NCBI RefSeq assembly: GCF_017601095.1
Contig: NZ_JAGFUX010000001.1
Span: 124,001-188,000 of the forward strand
Reading direction: 5' to 3'
From: Streptococcus suis
GTDB taxonomy: Bacteria; Bacillota; Bacilli; Lactobacillales; Streptococcaceae
Length of the DNA: 64,000 nucleotides
The stretch's first letter is position 1, and each line of letters opens with the position of its first letter. Below, piece after piece: positions 52,441 through 62,205 of the stretch. The translations under genes were made by a program, and so were the position numbers. The notes below the pieces were generated by a model. That model did no database searches. It was given only the letters and a program-made list of their open reading frames with translations, and was not told where the DNA came from.

Positions 52441-52672
52441 GGAAAAAGGCCATCAGAAATTGAAAATCGAACCAATTAAGCAATACGAAAGAAAGCGTAG
52501 AATTTTATTTATGATCTACGTAATGAATTATATATTCTACGCAGCACAAACAAATCCAAAGCATTAGCGTCAGGAATGCCAATTTTTTATAATCGCTTGG
52601 CTTTAATGGCTGTCTCTGTACTTAATTTTCGCTTTGGCGTTTGACAGTAACTGTAACGAATTACATTTTATA
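52434..52672 (+). pseudogene. 3' relic of the second tyrosine recombinase
   Basis: DNA-level match to the last 240 bp of the gene at 41461, with deletions: fragments NKSKALASGMPIFYNRLALM and AVSVLNF parallel NKSKAISSGMPIEYNRLALM and AVSVLNL. Several stops and frameshifts. Confidence 0.75.
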
Positions 52673-52788
52673 ATGAGAAACAAATAATAATTTAGAATAA
52701 TTTGATGATTTACTTAAAATCGGCAAAAATACTCTTTACGATGTCATATTCTGTCATAATATTATTTGAGAAAAGAAAAGAGTTAACA

Positions 52789-54159
52789 ATGATTTATAGA
52801 AATTCAGAAAAATACACTAGGAATGACCAAATAATAAAACAATGTTTTCAAGAAAATCCAGGATTTTTAGGTATAGATGGAATTGACATAAAATTTGAGA
52901 CGGAAGTGACAAACGTAGATAGTATTACGACTACAACTATTGCTGAGAACTTTTTTGAATTAGATATCAATTCATCTTATAATAAAGATGGCAGAATAAA
53001 AGAAATTGAAATACTATCTCCAACTTTTGGGAAAATCATTTTTAGTTTTAATAACCCAAATTTTGATATGAAATGTAATTGTTTCGTTCGACTAATTGTA
53101 GGTGATTTGAATGTAAAAACTTCTACAATGAAACAAATAATGTCAAGATTGAAAAACGTATTAACCTGTATTACTCTCTTTTCAAATATTGACATTATCC
53201 ATCCAACAGAAGAAGATATCATAATTCAAGGAATTGAGATTGCTTACACCTTTTCTACATTAGAAAAAATTTCATATCAGACAAGACTACTTCTACTAAG
53301 AATCTTCTCAAAAGTTGAACAACCAAATAAATCAAGGTATGTGGGAATAGATGACGATCCATTTGAACATCACATCATTTCAGCAAAGTTAGGATACAAC
53401 TATTCGATAGTTTTATATGATAAAACAGCCAAGGCACAATCGGACAATCATTTAGAGAATATTAAAAATCATGGTTATAGAATTTATAGACTTGAATTTG
53501 TAATAAAAAAAGGGAAAATTACGGAGTTGCTTGGTTCACGAATCCTATCAAACATTACTGACGAGACCATAAAAAATTTTTTTAAAGAACAGATCAATCT
53601 AGCTGTCAACAATCTCATTCTTGAAATAAAAAAATCAGTACAATTAACTGACCGGACATTGAATTACTATTTTAATGAGTTTGGCAATCGTTATTATATT
53701 CATCGTTTCTTCTCTGGTATTCTAACTCCTGCACTAGAAAAATCCATGTCAATTGCCTTAGATGAGGAAATTTTTTGTCATTTAAAACTACCGTTTATCA
53801 AATCTCATAAAAATAAAAGTAGGATTAGAAGACAATTGATTAATGAGTGCATTATTCAAAGTAAGGACAAGAAGTACATACTTTCAAAAATGATAACGTG
53901 GCAAACTTTAATAATATTAAAAATTATGGACCAATTCATTTATTGTGACAAAATTCAATCAACAACTCCTAAGCAAAATTTCAGTGAAATGGGAATGAAA
54001 ATGATTTCTCTACAACCATTTGGCAGCAAAACTAGGATAGCTATCTATAACGACCTTCTCTCTTCGAGAACTAAAAGCACTACCATTGAAAAAATAATAC
54101 TTGATCGATGGAAAAAAATAGATTATAAAAAGTATATAATTAATAAATTTATTGATTAG
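52789..54159 (+). CDS. putative replication-initiator-like protein
   Basis: 456 residues from ATG 52789 (an earlier in-frame ATG at 52702 has no ribosome site). The central segment NYSIVLYDKTAKAQSDNHLE followed by YRIYRLEFVIKKGKI resembles the 'YDK ... R-E-x-R/K' core of phage/plasmid rolling-circle replication proteins (gene II/Rep-like). The rest is not recognised. It follows the recombinase relic, as the OB-fold-like gene follows the intact recombinase. Function tentative. Confidence 0.5.
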   Translation: MIYRNSEKYTRNDQIIKQCFQENPGFLGIDGIDIKFETEVTNVDSITTTTIAENFFELDINSSYNKDGRIKEIEILSPTFGKIIFSFNNPNFDMKCNCFVRLIVGDLNVKTSTMKQIMSRLKNVLTCITLFSNIDIIHPTEEDIIIQGIEIAYTFSTLEKISYQTRLLLLRIFSKVEQPNKSRYVGIDDDPFEHHIISAKLGYNYSIVLYDKTAKAQSDNHLENIKNHGYRIYRLEFVIKKGKITELLGSRILSNITDETIKNFFKEQINLAVNNLILEIKKSVQLTDRTLNYYFNEFGNRYYIHRFFSGILTPALEKSMSIALDEEIFCHLKLPFIKSHKNKSRIRRQLINECIIQSKDKKYILSKMITWQTLIILKIMDQFIYCDKIQSTTPKQNFSEMGMKMISLQPFGSKTRIAIYNDLLSSRTKSTTIEKIILDRWKKIDYKKYIINKFID

Positions 54160-54168
54160 GTTAAGTAT

Positions 54169-54200
54169 GATGTATTGCAATTTACAATACATCTTTTATT
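54169..54200 (+). terminator. terminator of the Rep-like gene
   Basis: GATGTATTG / CAATACATC, 9 bp with a 7-nt loop, followed by TTTTATTTT. Confidence 0.85.
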
Positions 54201-54206
54201 TTAATC

Positions 54207-54232
54207 TCCAATTGGGCAGAATTTTGGGCAAA
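54207..54232. other. probable right end of the integrated island (TTGGGCA repeats)
   Basis: AATTGGGCAG-AATT-TTGGGCAAA, the same two TTGGGCA units as at 38341 with one base more between them. Directly behind the last island gene. Confidence 0.4.
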
Positions 54233-54356
54233 TTTTGATTATCATTGCACATTATTGCATAGCAAAGAAAAATATCATAAAAAATAGAATTGTATTAAAA
54301 ATTATAAAAAGCCTTATTAATCAAGGCTTTACATGGTTAGCAACTCTATTTTATCG

Positions 54357-54413
54357 TCAATTTACTTTGTCTCTCACACCATGGTAATTATTCAACCATT
54401 GAATAATTGCCAT
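54357..54413 (-). CDS. possible 18-residue peptide
   Basis: ATG 54413 follows a strong AGAGGAGG. The peptide is MAIIQWLNNYHGVRDKVN. Its DNA forms a long hairpin (GGTAATTATTCAA / TTGAATAATTGCC). It might be a leader peptide or relic. Confidence 0.3.
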   Translation of the reverse strand: MAIIQWLNNYHGVRDKVN

Positions 54414-54515
54414 GTAACGTTTTCCTCCTCTTTCATTTGTATTTACATACTTTTTCCTTATCTTAACTATTATACCATGTTCAAAAGTGAAAAGAAAATA
54501 TGTTTGTCCAAAACA

Positions 54516-54540
54516 AAAAAGCCGCACATGGCGGCTTGCT
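54516..54540 (-). terminator. terminator of the coiled-coil protein gene
   Basis: AAGCCGCCATGTGCGGCTTTTTT on the - strand (AAGCCGC / GCGGCTT, 4-5-nt loop, T-run). Confidence 0.85.
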
Positions 54541-54552
54541 ATGTAACAATTC

Positions 54553-54945
54553 CTAAGACTCTGATTCATTTAACAAAATATTGATGACGATGTTATCTTT
54601 TACGACCACTCGAAATGCACCGCTTGAAACTGGATAAGTTCCGTTTCCAAGCGTTTTTACTTGTTCTAATAACTTTTCATCTTCTGTTATTTGCCGAATA
54701 GGAGCTTCTAAATCGATCTTTTCAATCTTCTCAAGGTAAGCCAAAAGAGCTTCTTCTGAGACAATCAGGCCACTTCTCTTTTTGAGTGAATAAGCTCTCT
54801 GGCTAAGTGAATTCAAATCTGCTGCGAGCTTTGCAATCTCTTTGCCTAAGTAACCTCGTTGATTTCTCAAAGCTGATAATCGTGCTTCTAATTCCATTCT
54901 TCGATTATCAATGTACTTTAATTCTTTACTATCTTCTTTATTCAT
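54553..54945 (-). CDS. hypothetical coiled-coil protein
   Basis: 130 residues; ribosome site GGAGAAG. A long coiled coil (about 8-60: RRMELEARLSALRNQRGYLG...) is followed by a small C-terminal domain ending FRVVVKDNIVINILLNESES. No signal peptide. Near the island border but with its own terminator; core or island origin cannot be decided. No family recognised. Confidence 0.6.
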   Translation of the reverse strand: MNKEDSKELKYIDNRRMELEARLSALRNQRGYLGKEIAKLAADLNSLSQRAYSLKKRSGLIVSEEALLAYLEKIEKIDLEAPIRQITEDEKLLEQVKTLGNGTYPVSSGAFRVVVKDNIVINILLNESES

Positions 54946-55034
54946 TACACTTCTCCATATTTTTATATTAACATACAGATTCTAACTTGTAAAGAATTTA
55001 TACTTTTCAGAATTGTTAACATTATTTTCAAAAA

Positions 55035-57999
55035 CTAAGGTTTAATTTGCTGATGGATAGCATGCAAGGCTGAAACCGTTGAATTTAGTAAACCCAAACG
55101 CCCATCTGCATTGGACATAATCGACACAATGTAGTTCCCCTTTGGTGTGTATACAATTCCGCCATCGCTTGCTGAGCGATATCCTGGCAAACCAATCCAA
55201 CCTGCCTTGGTCTGGGTTTTCAAACCACTCCCTAGAACAGAATGAATCGGTGAAAGGTTTGGATTTTCGAACCACGAACCAACTTCTCTTCCTTTGGCAG
55301 AGCTATTGAAGTATTTATAATTAGTGTGCCATAAGCCAAAGAGATCATTAGCACTTAAATAAGGGTAAAGGTCACGTAAACTAGCCTGTGGGATACCGGC
55401 TTGATTTCCCCAATTATACAGACTGGAAGATCCATACCGAGTTCGTAAGTTCGCATATCCTTCATTACTGGAATAACGCAAGATATTGAGCATGGTTTGA
55501 CGTTCAGAAACAGTTGTTGCTGGACTTTGTGAGGCAAGACTAGCTACATAGGGACCTTTAATCGTAGAAGCTCCATAATATTTTGTAGAAGCATTATATT
55601 CAATTCCCATTCGACTATTGATATCCATCAACTTGAAGCCAACGCCATATCCTTGACCTTCAATTTGATCAAGCGCCTTGGAAAGATTTTCCAAGGACTT
55701 GTAAGAGGGTGCAAATGTTCCGATAATCTTGAATTTTCTACGACCAATTGTGTAGAGTTTTTCAGGTACTTCAGCCAGATTTAAGGTGACACTGCTGGTT
55801 GCTACCGCATGGAGTTTGCCAACCGAATCTTTGTAGTAGAGGTGAATAGAATAGATACCGTCGGTATACTTATGATTTGCAGCAGCAACATCCACTGTGT
55901 AAGTGCCATTTGTTCCCTTCTTCGCCTGATACCAAATAATATCATCTTGGCCGTTTTTATTGGACCAAATTGGTACCATGACAGATTGGAGACCTGTTGG
56001 TGAGGAAATGTTTGAAATAGTCACTTTAAAGGTTCCCATAACCAAGTTGACATCGGAAACTGATATAGTACCTGTTCGTGGACCCAAGTCCTTGACAACA
56101 AAGCCTTCTGTCGTTCCCAAACCCTCACGTTTCTTGGTTAAGAGACTGTTTCCATAAACATGGGCATAATATTGTCCCAAGTCAAAACGATGATCTACCA
56201 AGTGAATGCTTGCTTGATAAGTCCTATCTCCTACTTTCTTAGCCGGAGTCCAAACCAAATCATCCTGACCATTCTGTGTACTCCAAACTGGAACAGTTAT
56301 GTCTGAAAGATAATATGGAACATCTGAAATTGTTACGCGATATTCAGATGAACTCACCTTTTCAACCTTAGTCGTAACCGATGGTTTATCAATGGTAAAG
56401 GTTTTTCCATGAAGAAAAACTGGCTTTCCGGTTTCAAATGTATAGGTATGGATATGGTACAAACCATAACCTTTGTGGTTTTGATAGGCTGCTAAGGCAC
56501 TACCGTTTTTATCTGCCGAATACCATTTGAGGTCATCTTGTCCTGCTTCCTGTGACCAGACTGCGAAGCGCACCTTAGTATAATCCATTACCTCATTAGA
56601 ATCTAATTGAAGAGCAAAACCTTTTTCAATTAATTCATGGTTAACATCATTTCGAGTAGCTGGTTTTTCGAACACAATTGGACCTAAGTTTTTCATCTCT
56701 CGACGGCCATCGTGATAGGTCAAGTAAACATGAACATGGTATTGGTCAGATTCATTAGCATGGTTTTTAAACCAGATTCGCTCACTTGCTTGATTGGATA
56801 TCGGTTTGGACCTATACCACTTCAAGTCATCTTGGTCATTCTGTACGGACCAAACAGCGACTGCCATTTCCTTCACAGTTCGATCTTCAACTTTTCCATC
56901 CAAACGAACATCAAAATAGGTCGCAGAAGGCGATGTATGAACGAGCTTAACCTCAGGTTCTGGACGACTGTCCCAATGTTCAAATCCATTTGTTGCAGCA
57001 AGAGCAATCGTTTTGCCTTCTATGATTGAATCCCCATATACATGTACATAATATTTGCCAAAATTCGATTTATGGTTAGTTACTGAAATATCCAGCTGAT
57101 AGGTACCGTCAGCCTTTGGACTTGCTGGATACCACTTAATATCATCTTGGCCATTGAATCCAGACCAAATCGGAACCTTCAAGTGACTGATGGTTGGACC
57201 AACTTCGCTGATTGTCAAGCGATAGTTGGTATTGCTGGTTTGTTCAATTCTAACCTTTGGTTGTGGTTTATCGAGATTAAAGGTTTGATTTTTAAGGCCT
57301 TTTGGTCCACGTCCACTAGCAAATGAATAGGTGTGTAGATGGTAGAGTCCATAAGACTTATGTCGATTGAGCTGCAAATAGGCTAGACCAGTAACATCTG
57401 CTTGGTACCAAACCAGGTCATCTTGTCCCTTTGAATCAGACCAAACCGCAAACTTTATCGTTTCTCCTGCTGGAATTTGACCAGTGTATTGAAGAGCAAT
57501 TCGATTGGAATCTGTAGTCACAAGCGTCGTTACTTCAGGAGCAGGTTGAGCATTTACAACGCTCCTAAAATCTGTATTAGCTTGAACAGCAGCTGATGAA
57601 GTACTAACTGCAGAAGTAGCTACTGCTTGAATTGTTCCAACACTTGTCTGAGCCTGATTTGCTTGACTTGTCTCTGTAATTTTCTCACTAGATGCACTCG
57701 TCTCAGAAGATTGGGGAACTTGTTGGACTTGCGAGCCTTGTGATGTATCGGCTGTTTCGTCATTTATTGAATTGTTACTAACATCTTTTAAAACTGATGC
57801 AGTTTCTGTTGCAGCCTGACTCTGTGGCACCGAAGACTGGCTTGTAGTTAAATCACTTGTTGTGGTTGCGGTTTCTTGTTCACTAGATTGTGTAGTCACT
57901 TCGTTTGCCAAAAACCACTTGACTGGTTAAATAGGCATTGAGACTAACTACAGATACAAATGTTAGGAAACTATAAACTGTTTTCATCTTCTTTTTCAT
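55035..57999 (-). pseudogene. surface serine-hydrolase with six GBS-Bsp-like repeats; signal peptide out of frame
   Basis: ATG 57999 (ribosome site GAAAGGTGATG) encodes a signal peptide (MKKKMKTVYSFLTF, later SLNAYLTSQVVFG). At the T5 tract 57910-57914 the frame is one base off from the 958-residue main frame, which runs NEVTTQSSEQ... to 55035. One T fewer would give a normal cleavage region VVLA-NE. The main frame holds a Ser/Thr/Gln-rich stretch (1-140), six repeats of about 95 residues with the W-x6-GQDD-x2-W core, and a C-terminal class-A-beta-lactamase-like hydrolase domain (STIK motif; SSNEG). Without correction it could only be made from the TTG at 57911 and not be exported. Confidence 0.7.
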
Positions 58000-58065
58000 A
58001 TTTACATCACCTTTCTAAGAATAGTATAACAAGAAGAACCATTTTATTCAAGTAAAATATCAAAG

Positions 58066-58096
58066 AAAAAGCCTACCACATCAAGTGATAGGCTTT
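58066..58096 (-). terminator. terminator of rplJ-rplL
   Basis: AAAGCCTA / TAGGCTTTTT on the - strand with a 13-nt loop. Confidence 0.85.
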
Positions 58097-58116
58097 CATT
58101 TTGCTTGGAAACTCTA

Positions 58117-58482
58117 TTATTTAAGAGTAACTGAAGCGCCCGCTTCTTCCAATTTAGCTTTGATTTCTTCAGCTTCTGCAGTTGCAACGCCTTCTTTAAC
58201 AAGAGCTGGTGCACCGTCAACAAGTTCTTTAGCTTCTTTAAGGCCAAGACCAGTGATTTCGCGAACAACTTTGATAACGCCAACTTTTTTGTCGCCAGCA
58301 GATGTCAATTCAACGTCGAATGAATCCTTAGCTTCTTCAGCAGCACCACCAGCTGCAGCAACAGCTACAGGAGCAGCCGCAGTTACACCAAATTCTTCTT
58401 CGATAGCTTTTACAAGGTCGTTAAGCTCAAGGATAGTAGCTTCTTTAATTTCAGCAATAATGTTTTCAATGTTCAATGCCAT
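58117..58482 (-). CDS. rplL: 50S ribosomal protein L7/L12
   Basis: 121 residues from the start MALNIENI preceded by GGAGG; a longer frame from 58497 is not needed. N-terminal dimerisation domain, Ala/Gly hinge ([16 protein letters not shown]), and C-terminal domain [20 protein letters not shown]. It forms the ribosomal stalk that recruits translation factors. 69 nt after rplJ. Confidence 0.98.
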   Translation of the reverse strand: MALNIENIIAEIKEATILELNDLVKAIEEEFGVTAAAPVAVAAAGGAAEEAKDSFDVELTSAGDKKVGVIKVVREITGLGLKEAKELVDGAPALVKEGVATAEAEEIKAKLEEAGASVTLK

Positions 58483-58551
58483 TGTAATTTCCTCCAAATT
58501 TTTTATAAATAAATAATGTTTGTTTGTAGCCTCAGGCTACGGATTGACGCA

Positions 58552-59049
58552 TTAAGCTGCGTCTTCTTTTTCTGCAACTGCTTTGACAGCGTATGCAACG
58601 TTGCGTACAGGTGCTTGAAGTACAGAAAGGAGCATAGAAAGCATTCCTTCGCGGTTTGGCAATGTAGCAAGGGCTTCGATTTCTGCTTTAGTAGAAACTT
58701 TACCTTCTACTGCACCACCTTTGATTTCAAGAGCATCTGCAGTTTTAGCAAAATCGTAGATAACTTTTGCTGGTGCTACTGCATCTTCGTTTGAGAATGC
58801 AACAGCTGATGGTCCTACGAACAATTCAACAAGTCCTTCAAGACCAGCTTTTTCAGCAGCACGGCGCAAGATTGAGTTCTTGATAACTTTGTACTCAATG
58901 TTTTCGCCACGCAAGTTACGACGAAGAACAGTATCTTGTTCAACAGTCAAACCACGCGCATCAACTACAACGATAGATGTAGCTGCTTTCATCTGCTCAG
59001 CAACAGCGTCCACTAATTCTGCTTTCTTAGCAATAATAGCTTCACTCAT
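58552..59049 (-). CDS. rplJ: 50S ribosomal protein L10
   Basis: 165 residues; N-terminal rRNA-binding domain ([27 protein letters not shown]) and a C-terminal helix for L12 dimers ([20 protein letters not shown]). It anchors the L7/L12 stalk. Translation is expected to be controlled by L10(L12)4 binding to the structured leader at 59060-59196. Confidence 0.98.
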   Translation of the reverse strand: MSEAIIAKKAELVDAVAEQMKAATSIVVVDARGLTVEQDTVLRRNLRGENIEYKVIKNSILRRAAEKAGLEGLVELFVGPSAVAFSNEDAVAPAKVIYDFAKTADALEIKGGAVEGKVSTKAEIEALATLPNREGMLSMLLSVLQAPVRNVAYAVKAVAEKEDAA

Positions 59050-59059
59050 TTAGTTTACC

Positions 59060-59196
59060 TCCGTTTTTATTTTGGGCTAGGTACAAAAAAATCGCACCTA
59101 AACCTAGACACGAAAGTACAAATACGTTTATCTCAATAATCGTTTTGTGCCTCGGTAGGATGTTTATGAGTCCAGCTCCCCTACTGTCTTAGGTCA
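59060..59196 (-). ncRNA. ribosomal protein L10 leader
   Basis: The - strand starts GACCTAAGACAGTAGGGGAG and contains CATCCTACCGAGGCAC, the conserved stem and kink-turn parts of the L10 leader. A T7-tailed segment precedes the ribosome site and may form the attenuator hairpin with CTAGGT/ACCTAG. Confidence 0.85.
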
Positions 59197-59215
59197 GTTT
59201 TTTCAAACCTTAATC

Positions 59216-59244
59216 ATCTTATCATATCTTCTTCTTGATTGCAA
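59216..59244 (-). promoter_or_regulatory. rplJL promoter
   Basis: On the - strand TTGCAA, 17-bp spacer, TAAGAT, 20 nt before the conserved leader. Confidence 0.7.
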
Positions 59245-59292
59245 GGATTTTCTTCAAAAAAATAAAAGAATTTCTAAATTGATTAGAAATTC

Positions 59293-59880
59293 TTATAAAT
59301 GATCTAAAATAGCCTCCCAAGCTGCATCATAGCCATGTCGGGTTTCGGATGAAAAGACAATAAAGCGGTCCGATTTTTCAAAGTCCAGTTTCCGTTTAAT
59401 GGCAGCTTCATGCTTGTTCCATTTTCCTCGTGGGATTTTATCTGCTTTTGTTGCGACTATAATCACAGGGATCTCATAATACTTGAGAAACTCATACATT
59501 TGTACATCGTCTGCTGACGGATCATGGCGCATATCAACCAAGCTCACAACTGCACGCAAGTTTTCTCGACTAGTCAAATATTCCTCAATCATCTTGCCCC
59601 ACTTTGCACGTTCAGTTTTTGAAACCTTTGCGTAGCCATAGCCTGGGACATCGACAAAGCGGAGTTTATCATCAATATTATAAAAGTTTAGTTGCTGGGT
59701 CTTACCAGGCTTACTGGATGTCCGGGCTAAATTTTTTCGTCCTAGCAAGGTATTAATAAATGAGGATTTTCCAACATTGGATCGGCCTGCTAAAGCAATT
59801 TCTGGCATATCATCTTGTGGATACTGGGCTTTTGTGACTGCACTAAGTACAATCTCGGCATTATGGGTATTGATTTCCAT
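59293..59880 (-). CDS. ysxC: ribosome biogenesis GTP-binding protein YsxC/EngB
   Basis: 195 residues. G1 GRSNVGKSS (32-40), G3 DVPGYG, G4 TKAD, all intact. Essential TRAFAC GTPase for 50S assembly. It follows clpX (46 nt apart), the common streptococcal order clpX-ysxC. Confidence 0.97.
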   Translation of the reverse strand: MEINTHNAEIVLSAVTKAQYPQDDMPEIALAGRSNVGKSSFINTLLGRKNLARTSSKPGKTQQLNFYNIDDKLRFVDVPGYGYAKVSKTERAKWGKMIEEYLTSRENLRAVVSLVDMRHDPSADDVQMYEFLKYYEIPVIIVATKADKIPRGKWNKHEAAIKRKLDFEKSDRFIVFSSETRHGYDAAWEAILDHL

Positions 59881-59926
59881 AGGATTCCTTTCTGAAAGAA
59901 AGTCAGTTGGAAACCAACTGACTGAG

Positions 59927-61147
59927 TTACGCAGTTTCTAAGAGAGGCTTATCTGTCCCGTCAACTGCTTCTTTGGTAATACGTACACGCTTGACTTCTG
60001 CTTGACTTGGTACTTCAAACATGACATCCAACATAGTTTCTTCAATAATTGAGCGAAGACCACGTGCACCAGTTTTTCGTTCGATGGCTTTTTCAGCAAT
60101 CGTTTGAAGTGCATCTTGGTCAAATTCCAATTCCACATCATCGTAAGAAAGAAGGGTCTGATATTGTTTCACAAGGGCATTTTTCGGTTCTGTCAAAATG
60201 CGCACCAAATCTTCAGTGGTCAACTGATCGAGAGCAGCAAAAACAGGTAAGCGCCCAATCAGTTCAGGAATAATCCCAAACTTCTGAATATCGTCTGCGA
60301 TGATATTTTGCATATAGGAATCCTGTTCATCAATAGCACGATTGTTTTGACCGAAACCAATGATTTTCTCACCAAGACGCTGTTTGACAATTTCCTCGAT
60401 ACCATCAAAGGCACCGCCGACAATAAATAGAATGTTCTTAGTGTCAACATGAATCATTTCTTGGTTTGGATGCTTACGTCCGCCTTGTGGTGGCACGCTG
60501 GCAACTGTTCCCTCGATGATTTTCAATAATGCCTGCTGAACACCTTCACCTGAGACATCACGAGTAATGGAAACATTCTCACCTTTTTTAGCGATCTTAT
60601 CGATTTCATCGACATAGATAATGCCTCGCTCAGCTCTGTCAATGTTGAAATCCGCGGCTTGAAGCAATTTTAAGAGGATGTTTTCCACGTCTTCACCAAC
60701 ATAACCTGCTTCTGTAAGAGCTGTCGCATCCGCAATAGCAAAGGGAACATTCAAACTTTTTGCCAGGGTCTGAGCCAAGAAGGTTTTTCCTGATCCAGTT
60801 GGGCCAATCATTAGAATATTGGATTTTTGCAAATCCACATCATCTTCATCACGACTATCTTGAAAATTAATGCGTTTGTAATGGTTGTAGACCGCTACTG
60901 CTAAGGCACGTTTGGCACGATCTTGTCCGATCACATAGTGATTCAAAATATTCAATAACTCTTGTGGTTTAGGTGTATCTGCCAAGTCAGTTAGCACTTC
61001 TTCTGCTAGTTCTTCTCGGATGATTTCTTGTGCTAATTCCACACACTCGTTACAGATAAATACATTGTTACCTGCGATGATTTTTTTTACTTCTTCTTGG
61101 TTTTTTCCACAAAAAGAACAATGGATAAATTCTGTTTGTACAGCCAT
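59927..61147 (-). CDS. clpX: ATP-dependent protease ATP-binding subunit ClpX
   Basis: 406 residues. Zinc-binding Cys10/13/32/35, Walker A GPTGSGKT (115-122), Walker B IIYVDEID, and the ClpP-docking loop IGF in KIIGFGQN. It unfolds substrates for ClpP. It follows folA and a small membrane protein gene. Confidence 0.98.
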   Translation of the reverse strand: MAVQTEFIHCSFCGKNQEEVKKIIAGNNVFICNECVELAQEIIREELAEEVLTDLADTPKPQELLNILNHYVIGQDRAKRALAVAVYNHYKRINFQDSRDEDDVDLQKSNILMIGPTGSGKTFLAQTLAKSLNVPFAIADATALTEAGYVGEDVENILLKLLQAADFNIDRAERGIIYVDEIDKIAKKGENVSITRDVSGEGVQQALLKIIEGTVASVPPQGGRKHPNQEMIHVDTKNILFIVGGAFDGIEEIVKQRLGEKIIGFGQNNRAIDEQDSYMQNIIADDIQKFGIIPELIGRLPVFAALDQLTTEDLVRILTEPKNALVKQYQTLLSYDDVELEFDQDALQTIAEKAIERKTGARGLRSIIEETMLDVMFEVPSQAEVKRVRITKEAVDGTDKPLLETA

Positions 61148-61173
61148 GACTACCTCAATATTTCATATTTCTC

Positions 61174-61344
61174 TTAAAACAAAAAGCCATAAAAGGCGTG
61201 AATGCTATTAACAAGATTTGTAAAAGCATTCAGCATAAATAAGGCTGCAAGCCCATAGCGTCTTTTCTGCATGGCTTGCAAGGAACATAGCACACATATT
61301 CCACACAAAAAGGCTGTAAAAAGCCCAAATAAACTCTTCTGCAT
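61174..61344 (-). CDS. small membrane protein between folA and clpX
   Basis: 56 residues starting MQKSLFGLFTAFLCGICVL, with two hydrophobic segments (about 4-24 and 31-55). Its ATG overlaps the folA stop as TAATG, so it is translationally coupled. 26 nt separate it from clpX. A small gene is known at this place in streptococci; function unknown. Confidence 0.75.
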   Translation of the reverse strand: MQKSLFGLFTAFLCGICVLCSLQAMQKRRYGLAALFMLNAFTNLVNSIHAFYGFLF

Positions 61345-61856
61345 TAGCTCACTCTTCTCTCAAAAACACGAATTGTAAAGTCCGCTGGATTAGCAGCGTC
61401 TTTCTCACGAAAAAGCAAGTCTTTCTCCTCAAAAGCTGACCAATCAAAGTCGTTGGGGAAATAAACATCACCTTCAAATTGCCCATGAATATCGGTCATT
61501 ATTACCTGGTCTAAAAATGGTTCAAATGCTGAAAAAATTTGACTACCTCCAATCACATAGAGGTTTTGATCCTGCTGTTTGTACCAATCTAATATTTCAT
61601 CTACGGAGTGGAAAATCATCACCCTATCATGTTCAAAATGATAATCTTCATCTCTCGTCAAGACTAGGGTCTGACGATTCGGAAGAACACGCTGGCCCAT
61701 ACCATCAAAAGTTAATCGCCCCATAACCATGGCATGTCCAGATGTTACTGCCTTAAAATGTTCCAAGTCTGCTGGCAAAGACCATGGCAAATGCCCCTCT
61801 TTCCCAATCAAGCCCTTCTCATCCTGAGCCCAAATAGCTGAAATTTTCTTTGTCAT
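61344..61856 (-). CDS. folA: dihydrofolate reductase
   Basis: 170 residues. IWAQDEKGLIGKEGHLPW, the substrate acidic residue in LPADLEHFK and the NADPH motif VMGRLTFDGMGQ are all present. It reduces dihydrofolate made by thymidylate synthase (thyA lies just upstream on the map). It heads folA-small membrane protein-clpX. Confidence 0.97.
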   Translation of the reverse strand: MTKKISAIWAQDEKGLIGKEGHLPWSLPADLEHFKAVTSGHAMVMGRLTFDGMGQRVLPNRQTLVLTRDEDYHFEHDRVMIFHSVDEILDWYKQQDQNLYVIGGSQIFSAFEPFLDQVIMTDIHGQFEGDVYFPNDFDWSAFEEKDLLFREKDAANPADFTIRVFERRVS

Positions 61857-61979
61857 AGCCTCTCACTTTCTCATTCTACCATTCTATCAAATTTCCAACA
61901 AAAATGCACTTGCCAAGTAGGGGCAAGCGCAAAGTTTTAGTAAAATCTAAACAAGTATATCCTAAAATAATTTCTAGCA

Positions 61980-62205
61980 GGTACCGCCACTCACGAAACA
62001 AATGTAGTGGTAGTTGGAAATAAGGGCTGTTGGAAAACAGCCCTCATCTTAAATTACTAAATCGAATTTTAACTGCGGTTTAACTGGCTTCCATAGTCCA
62101 GGACTGTGGAAAGTTGGAAAGTGAAACAGTTCGGGGAACTGTTTCAGCCCGAGCTTATAATTAAAGAAGCGAAGTAAAAGAACGAAGTTCTGACTGCTAA
62201 TCCAG
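61980..62205. repeat. hairpin-rich block with duplicated thyA 3' end
   Basis: A copy of the last 13-15 codons of thyA lies at 62053-62090 (on - encoding [13 protein letters not shown] then stop), 157 bp beyond the real end. Between and after are hairpins: AGGGCTGTT/AACAGCCCT (62023-62044), AGTCCAGGACT, and TGAAACAGTTC/GAACTGTTTCA (62123-62147). Similar in style to the block behind guaA. Confidence 0.7.

Noticed and set aside
38341..54232. Exact attL/attR core of the island
   Set aside because: Only 9-10-bp matches were found at the two ends, not an identical core; boundaries remain approximate.
55035..57911. Six GBS-Bsp repeats as a recent tandem DNA amplification
   Set aside because: The repeats share protein motifs but are well diverged in DNA, so they are an old domain array.
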